Below, piece after piece: positions 54,786 to 63,970 of a stretch of 64,000 nt of DNA (positions are counted from its first letter, which is position 1; the number at the start of each line of letters is the position of its first letter). Location of the stretch: assembly GCF_013155295.1 (NCBI RefSeq), contig NZ_JABJXT010000003.1, positions 248,001-312,000 on the forward strand, given 5' to 3'. This stretch comes from Pseudogemmobacter hezensis. Lineage in GTDB: Bacteria; Pseudomonadota; Alphaproteobacteria; Rhodobacterales; Rhodobacteraceae. The notes beneath the pieces were generated by a model that did not search any database, was not told the origin of the DNA, and saw only the letters and a list, made by a program, of their open reading frames with translations. A program made the position numbers and the translations under genes.

Positions 54786-56073
54786 GGTCGCGCACTGCGT
54801 AATAGATCAGGCCCATCACCGACCAGATCAGGAACGAGAACAGCAGAACTGACGCCAGAATAAAGCCATTGCGCGGATATTCCGAGGATTGCGCCAGCGT
54901 CGGCTGGATATGTGTCGCCAGATAGCGGGTCTGGCGCTTGGCCTCGGTCAGGGCCATTTCGTGCTGGCTCATGGCGGCAACATAAAGCGCCTCGGCAAAT
55001 TCACGCTCGACGGTCAGGCGCTCATATTCGCTGGCGATGGTGGCATAGCTGCCCTCACCATCGGAATAGCCGACTTTCTGACGCTCATCGGCGATGCGGT
55101 CGCGGATCGCCTGGATCCGCAGCTCGACCTGGGGCAGGCGCGGATCGGTCGCGGTGGTCGAGCCGCGCAGCAGGTCATATTCAACCAGCGCGGTGGCCAG
55201 CTGCTGCTGCAGCCCGTTGATGATGCCATATTGGCCCTGCACATCGGCGGCCACATCAACGATCTGATGTTTCATGCGAAATTCGGTGATCGCCTCGCGG
55301 GCCGATTTCACCTGATCCAGCGCGCGATCCAGGTCTGCAGCGGCATAGCGCAGCGAATCCTCGCGGGCGGTGGCCGACAGATTGTTGATCATCGCGGTGC
55401 TTTCCTCATGCACCACTTTTGCGATTTCCTGCGCGGCCTCGGGCGAGAAGGCGGTGATCTCAAGCTCGATAATGCCGGATTTGCTGTCATGGCTGATATG
55501 GACCATGCGCTTCCAATAGGCGGTCATCGCCTCGATCGTGCCATTGCCGGGGTGATAGCTGAACACCGGATCCCAGGTCTCATTGACCGAGAACAGGGTC
55601 GGCAGATCCATCCGGGCCGAAACTTTGGCGACCATCTCCTGGCTGAGGATGTAGTTTTGCAGGATTTCGCCGTCATTGCCTGAGGGGCTGCCACCCAGGA
55701 GGGCGCCAAAGCCGCCCATCAGCTCGGCCGAGGCGGCGGCGTGGCCCTCAGAGCGGACCGTAAAGGCCATATATGAGGCATATTGCGCGGTGGCGAAGAT
55801 GGTCAGATAAAGCGCCGTCGCGACAACGGGCGCGACCACCATGCCCAGAAATGACAGCACCAGCCGCTTATGACGCAGCTTGAACCGGGCAGGGCGGGCC
55901 GAGGGAGGCACACGGGGCGCAGCACCTGGCCGCATCGGCGTGACAGGCGCGAGGGGGGCCACACGTGGCGGTGGAGCGGATGCAGGCACAGCGCTGATGA
56001 TCGGTCTGACCACGCCTTCCTGACGGCTGGCGGTGGCCGGGCCAAGGGGCTTTGCAGTTCTCGCAATTGTCAC
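54778..56073 (-). CDS. Capsule export inner-membrane/periplasmic adaptor (KpsE/BexC-like)
   Basis: A 431-residue polysaccharide co-polymerase-type protein. It has an N-terminal membrane helix (about residues 50-75, VLSFLGMVVAPVVATALYL), a large periplasmic region with coiled-coil segments, and a C-terminal membrane helix (FILASVLLFSFLIWSVMGLIYYA). The first 45 residues are Pro/Ala-rich and cytoplasmic. It bridges the ABC pump to the outer membrane. The GTG start at 56073 has GGAGTGAG before it. Confidence 0.9.
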   Translation of the reverse strand: MTIARTAKPLGPATASRQEGVVRPIISAVPASAPPPRVAPLAPVTPMRPGAAPRVPPSARPARFKLRHKRLVLSFLGMVVAPVVATALYLTIFATAQYASYMAFTVRSEGHAAASAELMGGFGALLGGSPSGNDGEILQNYILSQEMVAKVSARMDLPTLFSVNETWDPVFSYHPGNGTIEAMTAYWKRMVHISHDSKSGIIELEITAFSPEAAQEIAKVVHEESTAMINNLSATAREDSLRYAAADLDRALDQVKSAREAITEFRMKHQIVDVAADVQGQYGIINGLQQQLATALVEYDLLRGSTTATDPRLPQVELRIQAIRDRIADERQKVGYSDGEGSYATIASEYERLTVEREFAEALYVAAMSQHEMALTEAKRQTRYLATHIQPTLAQSSEYPRNGFILASVLLFSFLIWSVMGLIYYAVRDRN

Positions 56074-56141
56074 GTCTTGCTCACTCCATCAGCCGGGTTT
56101 TCCGCGCGCATTTTGCGCTTCCCGGTGCTGCTTCCCCCGAA

Positions 56142-56163
56142 GGCGACTGCCAGGAGAGTCGCC
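56142..56163. other. Inverted repeat between the permease and KpsE-like genes
   Basis: GGCGACT and AGTCGCC separated by 8 bases, in the 200-bp gap upstream of the KpsE-like gene. No T run follows on either strand; possible regulatory hairpin. Confidence 0.4.
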
Positions 56164-56273
56164 GTCAGAGGTTGCTTTTATCACATAATAGCGAAAAGCG
56201 GGTAACGGTTCCAGTCTGCAACCCGGGCCACCTGCGCAATCGGCGGCCGGGTGTTGCTTTCGCCCGCCAGTCC

Positions 56274-57098
56274 CTAACGCTCCAGCGCGATTTTATGCCA
56301 TTTGCGCATCACCAAAAGCCCGACGGCCAGCACGATCATTCCCAGGGCATAGCAATAGGTCAGTGAGACGAAATCGGCATGATAGCTGGAGTAAAAGCCC
56401 GATCTCACCAGCGCCACCGCCTGCAGGATCGGGTTCCACCACATGATGGCCTGCGCCTCAACGGGCATCGAATCATAAAGAAACACCACCCCCGAGGCCA
56501 GAAAGATCGGTCGGTTCAGAATGCCCCAAAGCGTTGGCCACAAAGGAAAAACCGCCGCAATAAGGCCGTTTATCATGCCCAGCCCCGCCGCCCCTATCAC
56601 CAGGATCGAAAGCCCCTGCATGATCGGGACATAGTCGATCAGGAATTGTTCTTTGACCACCATCAGGATGCTGGTGATCACGATTGTCATCACCGTCATC
56701 TCGGTCAGGATGGCCAGCCCCAGCCGCGCCAGAATCGCGTCAATCCACACGACCTTTGGATAGGTCAGCAGGGGTTTGGTATAGCGCAGCGCCAGCTGCA
56801 CTTTGGTGGTGACGGATGTATAAAGCGTAAAAGGCAGAAAGCCGGTCGCAAAGAAAAGCACGAAGTTTGAGCCCAGCGGCGGCGCCCGCATGAACAGCGC
56901 AAAGCCGATCGACAGCATGATGATAGAGCCGATCGGCTCGACAATCGCCCAGACATAGCCGCCCGGATTGCGGCCATAGGTTGCGCTCATCTCGCGCAGC
57001 ACCAGCGCCCCGATCGAGCGGAAGGCCGGAAACCTGGCGGGCTTCAGCGAGGGCGCAGCGATCCGGCCCAGCGGAACAGGGGGATTGGTTTCACTCAT
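56274..57098 (-). CDS. Capsular polysaccharide ABC exporter permease (KpsM-like)
   Basis: A 274-residue membrane protein with six hydrophobic helices of the ABC-2 family, the transmembrane half of KpsMT-type pumps. The PNPGGYVWAIVEP-like stretch (here NPGGYVWAIVEPIG) after the cytoplasmic N-terminus is typical of KpsM/BexB. It is the first gene of the trio on the minus strand. The outer-membrane partner and synthesis genes are not in the window. Confidence 0.92.
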   Translation of the reverse strand: MSETNPPVPLGRIAAPSLKPARFPAFRSIGALVLREMSATYGRNPGGYVWAIVEPIGSIIMLSIGFALFMRAPPLGSNFVLFFATGFLPFTLYTSVTTKVQLALRYTKPLLTYPKVVWIDAILARLGLAILTEMTVMTIVITSILMVVKEQFLIDYVPIMQGLSILVIGAAGLGMINGLIAAVFPLWPTLWGILNRPIFLASGVVFLYDSMPVEAQAIMWWNPILQAVALVRSGFYSSYHADFVSLTYCYALGMIVLAVGLLVMRKWHKIALER

Positions 57099-57329
57099 AT
57101 CGGTGCCAGATCAGAGCAGGTCGCGTATGACAAGGGTCTATACTATGGTGCAAACAGGTTCGCATATCAATTTTTTGCAGGTAAAACGCAGCCGCTGATG
57201 GATCTTTGTCCCCATTCACGCCAGGTGAGATCCCTGAGAGACGGGCAAAGATGCGCCCCCATTCCGCTTTCCGATGGGGGGCGGCCTGGGTCTGGCAGCG
57301 GGGCGCACAGGGGGTGGGCGAAAGAAGTC

Positions 57330-58580
57330 ATGCAGCGATTTGCGGGCATCAGCCGCAAGATCCTTCGGGTCTGGCGCAATGAGGGGGCGATGGGCTTGCT
57401 GGCGCGGATTTTGCATCGCAAATCCGCGCGTCATGCCTTTGGTGGCACGCCTGAATTTGCCGGGCCGATGCGGTTGCGGGGGGCGCTTTCGCCAGGGCTG
57501 GCCGATATGCTGGCCGTGCCGCCGCTTTGCGATTTCTTTTTGAGCGATGCAGATCAGGCCGGGCCGCTTTTCTGGGTGGATCCTGCCGCAGAGGCCGTCG
57601 CTGCTGCCGGTTGCGACTGTGCCGCGCTATGCTTCACCGCCCTCGGGCGGCTGCGCGATTTCCTGGCGGCGGGCCGGGATGTTACAGGCGCGGCTTTGGC
57701 CAGCGCGGTGCTGCTGGTCGCAACCGAAGCCTGCGTGGCCGCCGCCGCTGAGGCCGGATTCCCGCCTGGCCGGGTGTTCCATCTGCCATCACAAGAGGGG
57801 CCGGACGCCTTTCGCGCCGGGCTGATCCGCTGGCTGATCGCGGCCGGGGCCATCGCGCCAGAGCTGACCCCGCCCGGCATCCGGGCAGAGTGGTTCCCCG
57901 GCCTCGGTGGCCTGCAGCCCGATGCGCGGCTTTGCCTCAGCCTGCCCGAAGCGGTTGAGCGCCGCCGCAGGTTCCGCTCTCTGGGGCTGACAGATTTCAC
58001 CCTGTTTCCTGGCCTGCGTTACAGCCCCGCCTGGCAGGGTGCCGCGATGAGCTATGCGCTGATGGCCCGGGCCGCGATGGCGCAGGGGGCGGTGCCGCTG
58101 ACCATCTGCGAGGACGATCTGATCCCCGGCGCGGATTTTCGCACCCGGCTGGCCAGTGTGCACAGTTATCTGCAGGAAAACCCCGGCTGGGACGTGTTCT
58201 CGGGCCTGCTGACCAATCTGGCCGAGGGGACGCGGGTGACGCGGGTGGTGCGCCAGGAAGGGCAGATGCTGATCCATCTGGATTTCACCACCGGCATGGT
58301 TTTCAACATCTACAACGCGCGGGCGCTGGAGCATCTTTCGCGCTGGCAGCGCAGCGGCGGGGACGTTGCGGTGAACACCATTGATGACTGGCTGGGGCAG
58401 TTGCCCGGCCTGCAGGTGGTGACCAGTCTGCCCTTTCTGGTCGGGCATGATTCTGGCCAGCGCTCGACGATTTTCGGCTTTTCCAATCAGCGCTATGACC
58501 GGGTGATCGAGGCCAGCGCCCGTCGCCTGGCCCGCCTGGTGGAAGAGTTTGAGGCGAAAGAGGCTGCCGCCCGCTTCTGA
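57330..58580 (+). CDS. GT25-like glycosyltransferase-domain protein
   Basis: A 416-residue protein. The C-terminal half has a GT25-like pattern: LSLPEAVERRRRF near the start of the domain, a helix with SYALMARAAM, and ICEDDLIPGADF as the acidic catalytic-loop equivalent, as in LPS glycosyltransferases. The N-terminal 190 or so residues have no match I recognise. Next to capsule export genes, it could modify the exported polysaccharide. The ATG at 57330 is tentative; the frame is open to 57198 but that part lies opposite a GC-rich stretch and looks non-coding. Confidence 0.75.
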   Translation: MQRFAGISRKILRVWRNEGAMGLLARILHRKSARHAFGGTPEFAGPMRLRGALSPGLADMLAVPPLCDFFLSDADQAGPLFWVDPAAEAVAAAGCDCAALCFTALGRLRDFLAAGRDVTGAALASAVLLVATEACVAAAAEAGFPPGRVFHLPSQEGPDAFRAGLIRWLIAAGAIAPELTPPGIRAEWFPGLGGLQPDARLCLSLPEAVERRRRFRSLGLTDFTLFPGLRYSPAWQGAAMSYALMARAAMAQGAVPLTICEDDLIPGADFRTRLASVHSYLQENPGWDVFSGLLTNLAEGTRVTRVVRQEGQMLIHLDFTTGMVFNIYNARALEHLSRWQRSGGDVAVNTIDDWLGQLPGLQVVTSLPFLVGHDSGQRSTIFGFSNQRYDRVIEASARRLARLVEEFEAKEAAARF

Positions 58581-58587
58581 CAGTTTC

Positions 58588-58607
58588 CCGCCGCGCAGGC
58601 GCGGCGG
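58588..58607. terminator. GC-rich hairpin between the GT25-like gene and nadD
   Basis: CCGCCGCGC pairs with GCGCGGCGG with almost no loop. It lies between convergent genes without a good T run, so termination strength is doubtful. Confidence 0.45.
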
Positions 58608-58608
58608 C

Positions 58609-59223
58609 CTATTCCCCGGCGGCTTTTGGGCTGCGCCAGTCCCCGCGCGCCCTGATCTCACTGGAGGAGGTGTCGTTCATCGGCAGCGTTACGAAAACCC
58701 AGGCGGGCGGCTTTGCGCGGGCAAGGTTTTCGCCGCGCCTGACCCGGTTGCCGCTGTAGATCTGCGCCGCCGGCGACAGCCGCGCCCGCAGCCCGGCCCC
58801 TGGCCGCGCCAGCACCCCCACCGGCACCTGCGCCATGATCTCGCGCCAGCGGTCCCATCTGTGGAACCCCGCCAGGTTGTCCGCCCCCATCAGCCAGACA
58901 AAGGTCACGCCGGGATAGATCGCCTGCAGCCGCCGGATCGTGTCGGCGGTAAAGCGGGTGCCCAGCCGCGTTTCAAGATCGGTGACCTCGACCTTTGGAT
59001 GGCGCATGATCCGCCGCGCCTCTTGCAGCCGCGCCGCCATTGGCGCGGGCTGGCGGGCCTTCAGCGGGTTGCCGGGAGTGACCAGCCACCAGACCCGGTC
59101 AAGGCCCATGCGCCGCATCGCTTCGCGGGTGATATGGACATGCCCCTCATGCGCCGGATCGAATGACCCGCCGAGCAGCCCGACAACCATGCCGCGTGTT
59201 GCGAAGGGAAAGCCCTGTCTCAT
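58609..59223 (-). CDS. nadD: Nicotinate-nucleotide adenylyltransferase
   Basis: A 204-residue enzyme converting nicotinate mononucleotide and ATP to NaAD in NAD synthesis. The nucleotidyltransferase motif [14 protein letters not shown] near the N-terminus, the middle [14 protein letters not shown] and the C-terminal SSSEIRARG (the SxxxR motif) are all present. The start at 59223 is the first ATG; a second at residue 12 would give [12 protein letters not shown]. It is divergent from the KAP NTPase with only 38 bases between starts. Confidence 0.95.
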   Translation of the reverse strand: MRQGFPFATRGMVVGLLGGSFDPAHEGHVHITREAMRRMGLDRVWWLVTPGNPLKARQPAPMAARLQEARRIMRHPKVEVTDLETRLGTRFTADTIRRLQAIYPGVTFVWLMGADNLAGFHRWDRWREIMAQVPVGVLARPGAGLRARLSPAAQIYSGNRVRRGENLARAKPPAWVFVTLPMNDTSSSEIRARGDWRSPKAAGE

Positions 59224-59261
59224 AGAGTGATGCTTATTTCATTTTCGAAGGGCTTTGGAAG

Positions 59262-60587
59262 ATGGTTGCAGGTTCCCCGGTCGAAATCATTGTCGGCACA
59301 CATGATTTCGACAGCCAGGTGGATGGTGTCAGGCTGGATCAGCTGAACCGCCGCCCGCAGGGTGAAAGGCTCAGCGATCTGGTTGACCGGGTTCCTGGCC
59401 CTTTCGTCGTTGCGCTGGATGGGGCCTGGGGGACAGGGAAGAGCCATTTCCTGAAGCTCTGGGCCGGCTCGCATGAGCGCCTGTTCGGGCGAAAGGGCAA
59501 GGTCATCTATTTTGATGCCTTCGCACATGACTGGCAGGACGAGCCGCTTCTGGGTCTGACGCGGGCGATTGCGCGGGAAATCTCTTACGATGACCCGACC
59601 GTGACTGAGTTGGGCAAGAACGCGCTTCGCTGGGGCCTGCGCCTCACCAGTGCCTTCGCGCTTGGCGCGGTGAAAGCCCTTCCCGGCGGCTCAGCACTTG
59701 GGGCAGGGGCCGCGGCCGCGGTCGAGACTGTGGGAGAGATCACCGATGAAGCGCTGCAGGGCCTCTGGCGCAATGAGATGCAGCGTGAAGAGGCGATTGA
59801 GGATTTTCGCGCTGACCTGAAAAAGCTGGCTGAAACCTATGGCAAGCTGATCATCGTCATTGACGAGCTGGACCGCTGCCGCCCCGATTTCGCGCTGGCG
59901 CTGCTGGAGGTCGCCAAACACGCCTTCGCGGTGCCGGGTGTGGTTTTTGTGCTGGGTGTGAATATGGAGGCGCTGGGGCATTCGGTGACAAAACGATATG
60001 GCGCGGGGGTAGACGCAGATCTGTATCTGCAGAAATTTGTCGGCTTAGCCTACCGCCTGCCCAATATAACTTCGTCGAAAGAAGATGTGTGGGAGCTCCA
60101 TCTTAACCAAAGATGTGCGGCCGCTGGCATCGATCAGTCACTTGCTTTCGAAGTTGCAGAGTTGCTTGAGCTGATCGGACCCGAACGAAGGCTGTCTCTG
60201 CGTGATGTGGATCAGGTCGTTAACCGGCTGGCTATGATGCCGCCGTCTCTAAGCAGTTTTGGCAAAGGAGCGCGGACGATAGCGCTTAGCGGCGCAATCG
60301 CATCAGCTTTGTTTCCTGTATTGTTTAACAGGTGCCGGGAGCAGCCACGTCATCTGGACAGCTTAATGAGTCAGTTTGCACGGGTAAGCAAACCCGATGA
60401 TAGCGATCGTGCAGCTTTTCTGAGGACGGCCTGGGAGGTTGTATTTACGCAGGATTACTCGCAGCAGGGTTTGAACGATTTCAGCAGAAGCTATTTTGGT
60501 ATATCCGTGGCAAGCAAGGTCGACCTTGACGATATACTGGGTATGACCCTTGATGTGTTCAATCCGCCTGAGCCGCAACACTCCTGA
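59262..60587 (+). CDS. KAP family P-loop NTPase
   Basis: A 441-residue KAP-type NTPase. Walker A is GAWGTGKSHF near residue 55 and Walker B is IIVIDELDRCRP near 205, both family hallmarks. The insert between them has a hydrophobic Ala/Gly-rich stretch (FALGAVKALPGGSALG) that may lie against the membrane. KAP NTPases are often found in mobile or defence-related loci. From about 60030 the base composition becomes visibly more AT-rich than the first half and the neighbours, suggesting transfer or a fused segment. Start ATG at 59262 has GGAAG before it. Confidence 0.85.
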   Translation: MVAGSPVEIIVGTHDFDSQVDGVRLDQLNRRPQGERLSDLVDRVPGPFVVALDGAWGTGKSHFLKLWAGSHERLFGRKGKVIYFDAFAHDWQDEPLLGLTRAIAREISYDDPTVTELGKNALRWGLRLTSAFALGAVKALPGGSALGAGAAAAVETVGEITDEALQGLWRNEMQREEAIEDFRADLKKLAETYGKLIIVIDELDRCRPDFALALLEVAKHAFAVPGVVFVLGVNMEALGHSVTKRYGAGVDADLYLQKFVGLAYRLPNITSSKEDVWELHLNQRCAAAGIDQSLAFEVAELLELIGPERRLSLRDVDQVVNRLAMMPPSLSSFGKGARTIALSGAIASALFPVLFNRCREQPRHLDSLMSQFARVSKPDDSDRAAFLRTAWEVVFTQDYSQQGLNDFSRSYFGISVASKVDLDDILGMTLDVFNPPEPQHS

Positions 60588-60668
60588 TAAGCGGCTGCCT
60601 TGCCCCCGCGCCCCCGGATCGCTACATGGGGGCTAATCCTGCAAGGAACTTTTATTCGGAGCGCCCTC

Positions 60669-62327
60669 ATGGCCAGCTATCAATATGTCTATCACATGGA
60701 AGGCGTCTCGAAGACCTATCCCGGCGGGAAGAAGGTGTTCGAGAACATCCACCTGAACTTCCTCCCCGGCGTCAAGATCGGTGTCGTGGGTGTCAACGGC
60801 GCCGGTAAGTCGACGCTTTTGAAGGTCATGGCCGGGCTGGATAAGGATTTCCAGGGCGAGGCCTGGGCCGCCAAGGGCGCCAAAGTCGGCTATCTGCCGC
60901 AAGAGCCGCAGCTTGATGACAGCCTCAATGTCCGCGAAAACGTCAAGCTGGGCGTGGCGGAAAAACAGGCCAAGCTGGATCGCTACAACGAAGTGGCGAT
61001 GAACTATTCCGACGAGACCGCCGAGGAAATGGCGCGGCTTCAGGATGAGATCGACGCCGAGAACCTCTGGGATCTCGACAGCAAGATCGACATCGCCATG
61101 GAGGCCCTGCGCTGCCCGCCGGATGACGCCAATGTCGCAACCCTCTCGGGCGGCGAGCGTCGCCGTGTGGCGCTTTGCAAGCTGCTGCTCGAAGAGCCGG
61201 ACATGCTGCTGCTTGACGAACCGACCAACCACCTTGACGCCGAGACCATCGCCTGGCTGCAAAAGCACCTGATCGAGTATAAGGGCACCATCCTGACGGT
61301 CACCCACGACCGTTACTTCCTGGATGACATCACCACCTGGATCCTTGAGCTGGAACGTGGCCGTGGCATTCCGCATGAGGGCAATTATTCCTCCTGGCTG
61401 GAGGCGAAGGCCAAGCGCGTGGCCCAGGAGGCCCGCGAGGACAAGGCCAAGCAAAAGGTCATGGAGAAGGAACTCGAATGGATCCGCGCCGGTGCGAAAG
61501 CCCGCCAGACCAAGTCGAAAGCCCGTATCCAGGCCTATGACAAGCTGGTCGATGAGGCCTCGCTTAAAGACCGCGTGGGCAAGGCCCAGATCGTCATCCC
61601 GAACGGCCCGCGCCTTGGCGGCAAGGTGATCGAGGTTGAGGGTCTGAAAAAGGCGATGGGCGACAAGCTGCTGATCGAAGATCTGAGCTTCATGCTGCCG
61701 CCCGGTGGCATCATCGGCGTGATCGGCCCGAACGGGGCAGGTAAATCGACGCTCTTCAAGATGCTGGTCGGCCTGGAGCAGCCCGATGAGGGCACGGTGA
61801 AACTGGGTGAGACGGTGAAACTGTCTTACGTCGACCAGTCGCGTGACGCGCTCGACCCCGAGAAAAACGTCTGGGAGGAAATCTCGGGCGGGGCCGAGAT
61901 CATCCATCTGGGTGACGCGCAGATTTCTTCGCGCAACTATGTCGGGGCCTTCAACTTCAAGGGCACCGATCAGCAGAAGAAAGTGGGCCTGCTGTCGGGC
62001 GGGGAGCGTAACCGCGTTCACCTGGCGAAGCTGTTGAAATCCGGCGGCAACCTTCTGCTGCTTGATGAGCCGACCAACGATCTGGACGTGGAAACCCTGC
62101 AGGCGCTGGAAGCGGCGATCGAGGATTTCGCGGGCTGCGCGGTGATCATCAGCCACGACCGCTTCTTCCTTGACCGTCTTTGCACTCATATCCTGGCGTT
62201 CGAGGGCGATGCCCATGTCGAATTCTTCGAAGGCAACTTCGACGATTACGAGAAGGACAAGATCCGCCGCCTCGGCGTCGATGCGGCAGCGCCCAAGCGT
62301 GTGAAATACAAGAAATTCACCCGCTGA
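60669..62327 (+). CDS. ettA: Energy-dependent translational throttle protein EttA
   Basis: A 552-residue ABC-F protein that binds the ribosomal E site and gates the first peptide bond according to ATP/ADP ratio. Two nucleotide-binding domains show GVNGAGKST and GPNGAGKST (Walker A), LSGGERRRVAL and LSGGERNRVHL (signatures), and LLLLDEPTNHLD and LLLLDEPTNDLD (Walker B). The arm and linker typical of EttA are between them. The start at 60669 has GGAG nine bases upstream. A terminator follows. Confidence 0.96.
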   Translation: MASYQYVYHMEGVSKTYPGGKKVFENIHLNFLPGVKIGVVGVNGAGKSTLLKVMAGLDKDFQGEAWAAKGAKVGYLPQEPQLDDSLNVRENVKLGVAEKQAKLDRYNEVAMNYSDETAEEMARLQDEIDAENLWDLDSKIDIAMEALRCPPDDANVATLSGGERRRVALCKLLLEEPDMLLLDEPTNHLDAETIAWLQKHLIEYKGTILTVTHDRYFLDDITTWILELERGRGIPHEGNYSSWLEAKAKRVAQEAREDKAKQKVMEKELEWIRAGAKARQTKSKARIQAYDKLVDEASLKDRVGKAQIVIPNGPRLGGKVIEVEGLKKAMGDKLLIEDLSFMLPPGGIIGVIGPNGAGKSTLFKMLVGLEQPDEGTVKLGETVKLSYVDQSRDALDPEKNVWEEISGGAEIIHLGDAQISSRNYVGAFNFKGTDQQKKVGLLSGGERNRVHLAKLLKSGGNLLLLDEPTNDLDVETLQALEAAIEDFAGCAVIISHDRFFLDRLCTHILAFEGDAHVEFFEGNFDDYEKDKIRRLGVDAAAPKRVKYKKFTR

Positions 62328-62333
62328 AAACAG

Positions 62334-62368
62334 GCCCACAGCAGTCATGATCGGCTGCTGTGGGCTTT
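62334..62368 (+). terminator. Rho-independent terminator after ettA
   Basis: A perfect 11-bp stem (GCCCACAGCAG paired with CTGCTGTGGGC, 10-base loop) followed by TTT. Confidence 0.85.
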
Positions 62369-62747
62369 GGCCCGCTTTGCCGGTTTTCCCCGACCTAACC
62401 GGGGGCCGACGACCAGACGGCAGCCGTCAAACTGCATCTGCACAGCGCATTGCGGGCGCAACCGCCCGCGCGGGACGCCCAGACGCATGCCCACAGCCTC
62501 GGGGCGTTTCAGCCCCCCTCAAATCCCTGGCGATGTTCCCGACTACAACTCCTGGCGCGATGAGTTTGACGCCCAGGGACTGTTGCGCTGATGGGGCTTA
62601 TATCAGATGCCATTGCCGTGAGCGCCGCGCCGCCGCACTTGCCGCCTTCGCTTCGGGGCGCAATCATTTGTCCATAAATTGCGTGTAAACCTTAGTGCAG
62701 GCGCTGTTACAGGGACGCGTTTATAGGGGCTCGTTTACAGGCGCGCG
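62369..62747. other. Intergenic region with a possible coding remnant
   Basis: About 380 bases with no clear gene. One short frame ends at 62591 in a gene-like stretch (PDYNSWRDEFDAQGLLR) without a ribosome site or plausible N-terminus. Confidence 0.4.
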
Positions 62748-62765
62748 GTGATATTGGGGGGATGG

Positions 62766-63764
62766 GTGCGGCAGGGCTGGCAGTTTCTTATCGGGTTGAT
62801 GGTGTTTGTGCTGGTTGCCTGCGGCCCGGTCCGCCAACCCTCTGAGGACGGGCCCGCATATCGTCGCGCGGCATCGGCGGCCACGCCAATCGCTGCGCCA
62901 GTCGCCGCCCCAGTCGCCGCCCCAATTGCCGCTGTGCCCCCTTTGATCCATGAGGTGGCGCGGGGCAGAGGCGAGCCGCAGCGGATCACCTATCTGATCC
63001 CCGGCGCGCTTTCGACCGCCCGCATATTCGGCCCGTTGCGCAAACCTTCGGGGCCAGGGCATCTGGTGATGGAATACCGTTTCCCCGGCCTGGAAAAGCA
63101 GCCGTCTGATCCGCCGATGCGGGTTGCCGATGTGGCTGCGGCGATTGCGGCCCATGCCCGGCGCTATCCCGGGGCGCGGCTTGAGATCCTCGGATATTCG
63201 ACAGGCGGCGCAATCGCGCTGGAGGCTGCGGGACGGATCGGGCCTGCGCGCCAGCTGCGGGTGGTGGTGCTGTCTGGCGTGACGCCGGTTCCCGGGGCCT
63301 ACGAATCGGCGGCGCGGGGGGCGCTGGCGGTGGGCGTCTCGGCGCTGACTGTCGGCTCGCTGCAGCCACGTGCGATCTGGGGCGAGTATTATAAGGTGCT
63401 GCTTTATGGCTATGGCTGGCGTCGGGACCCGGCCATTCGCCGTCAGGCCGAGCGTCAGGCGGCCCGCGACCGCGATCACCTGATCTTGCCGGTAAAGGGG
63501 CTGGGGCGGGCCCATACCAAAGATCTTTTGCGCTGGACCCTGTCAGATGCGGCGCGGCATTCGGGTGCGGAAATCCTGTTCCTGCACGGCAGTGAAGACC
63601 CTGTTTTCGCAGTTGGCGGCATCTCGGGGCTGGCGCGCCGGGTGGGTGGCACGCTTTGCGTGGTGCCCGGCGGCGGCCATGTGATGCTGGTCACCCATCC
63701 GCGCATCCTGGGTCGGATTGAGGCCTTTCTGACCGACGAATGGCAGGCCGCAGAATGTCGCTGA
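62766..63764 (+). CDS. Lipoprotein alpha/beta hydrolase
   Basis: A 332-residue protein with a lipobox (VFVLVAC) after the signal, a repeated AAPVAAPVAAPIAA linker, then an alpha/beta-hydrolase fold. The nucleophile elbow is GYSTGG, and the acid and His motifs are FLHGSEDPVF and GGGHVMLV. It is probably anchored in the envelope. The GTG at 62766 gives a compact signal (MRQGWQFLIGLMVFVLVAC); an earlier GTG at 62748 is possible. Substrate unknown. Confidence 0.85.
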   Translation: MRQGWQFLIGLMVFVLVACGPVRQPSEDGPAYRRAASAATPIAAPVAAPVAAPIAAVPPLIHEVARGRGEPQRITYLIPGALSTARIFGPLRKPSGPGHLVMEYRFPGLEKQPSDPPMRVADVAAAIAAHARRYPGARLEILGYSTGGAIALEAAGRIGPARQLRVVVLSGVTPVPGAYESAARGALAVGVSALTVGSLQPRAIWGEYYKVLLYGYGWRRDPAIRRQAERQAARDRDHLILPVKGLGRAHTKDLLRWTLSDAARHSGAEILFLHGSEDPVFAVGGISGLARRVGGTLCVVPGGGHVMLVTHPRILGRIEAFLTDEWQAAECR

Positions 63765-63892
63765 GGCCGCGCCCGCCTGGCCGCGTCCCTCTGCTCGGCC
63801 CCGTCTGCTCGCCCCGTCTGGCCATCCAGGGAACGGATTGCCTTTTCGCGCGTTTACCAGTCACCAGAAACGAGAAAAGGAAGGAGACTGGC

Positions 63893-63970
63893 ATGAAAGG
63901 CATTGGCGCCTGGCTGCTTGGCATCCCGATCCCGGTGATCATTCTGCTCTATCTGTTTGACGTTTTCTGA
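63893..63970 (+). CDS. 25-residue single-helix membrane peptide
   Basis: ATG GCATTGGCGCCT-type start with MKGIGAWLLG followed by IPIPVIILLYLFDVF, an almost wholly hydrophobic peptide predicted to be one membrane helix. AAGGAAGGAGA lies just before the ATG, a strong ribosome site that argues for real translation. Function is unknown; small hydrophobic peptides like this are easily missed. Confidence 0.68.
   Translation: MKGIGAWLLGIPIPVIILLYLFDVF

Noticed and set aside
62367-62591. Full 74-codon frame starting with TTG after ettA
   Set aside because: It starts inside the ettA terminator and its first half is Arg/Pro-rich noise; only its last part looks gene-like.
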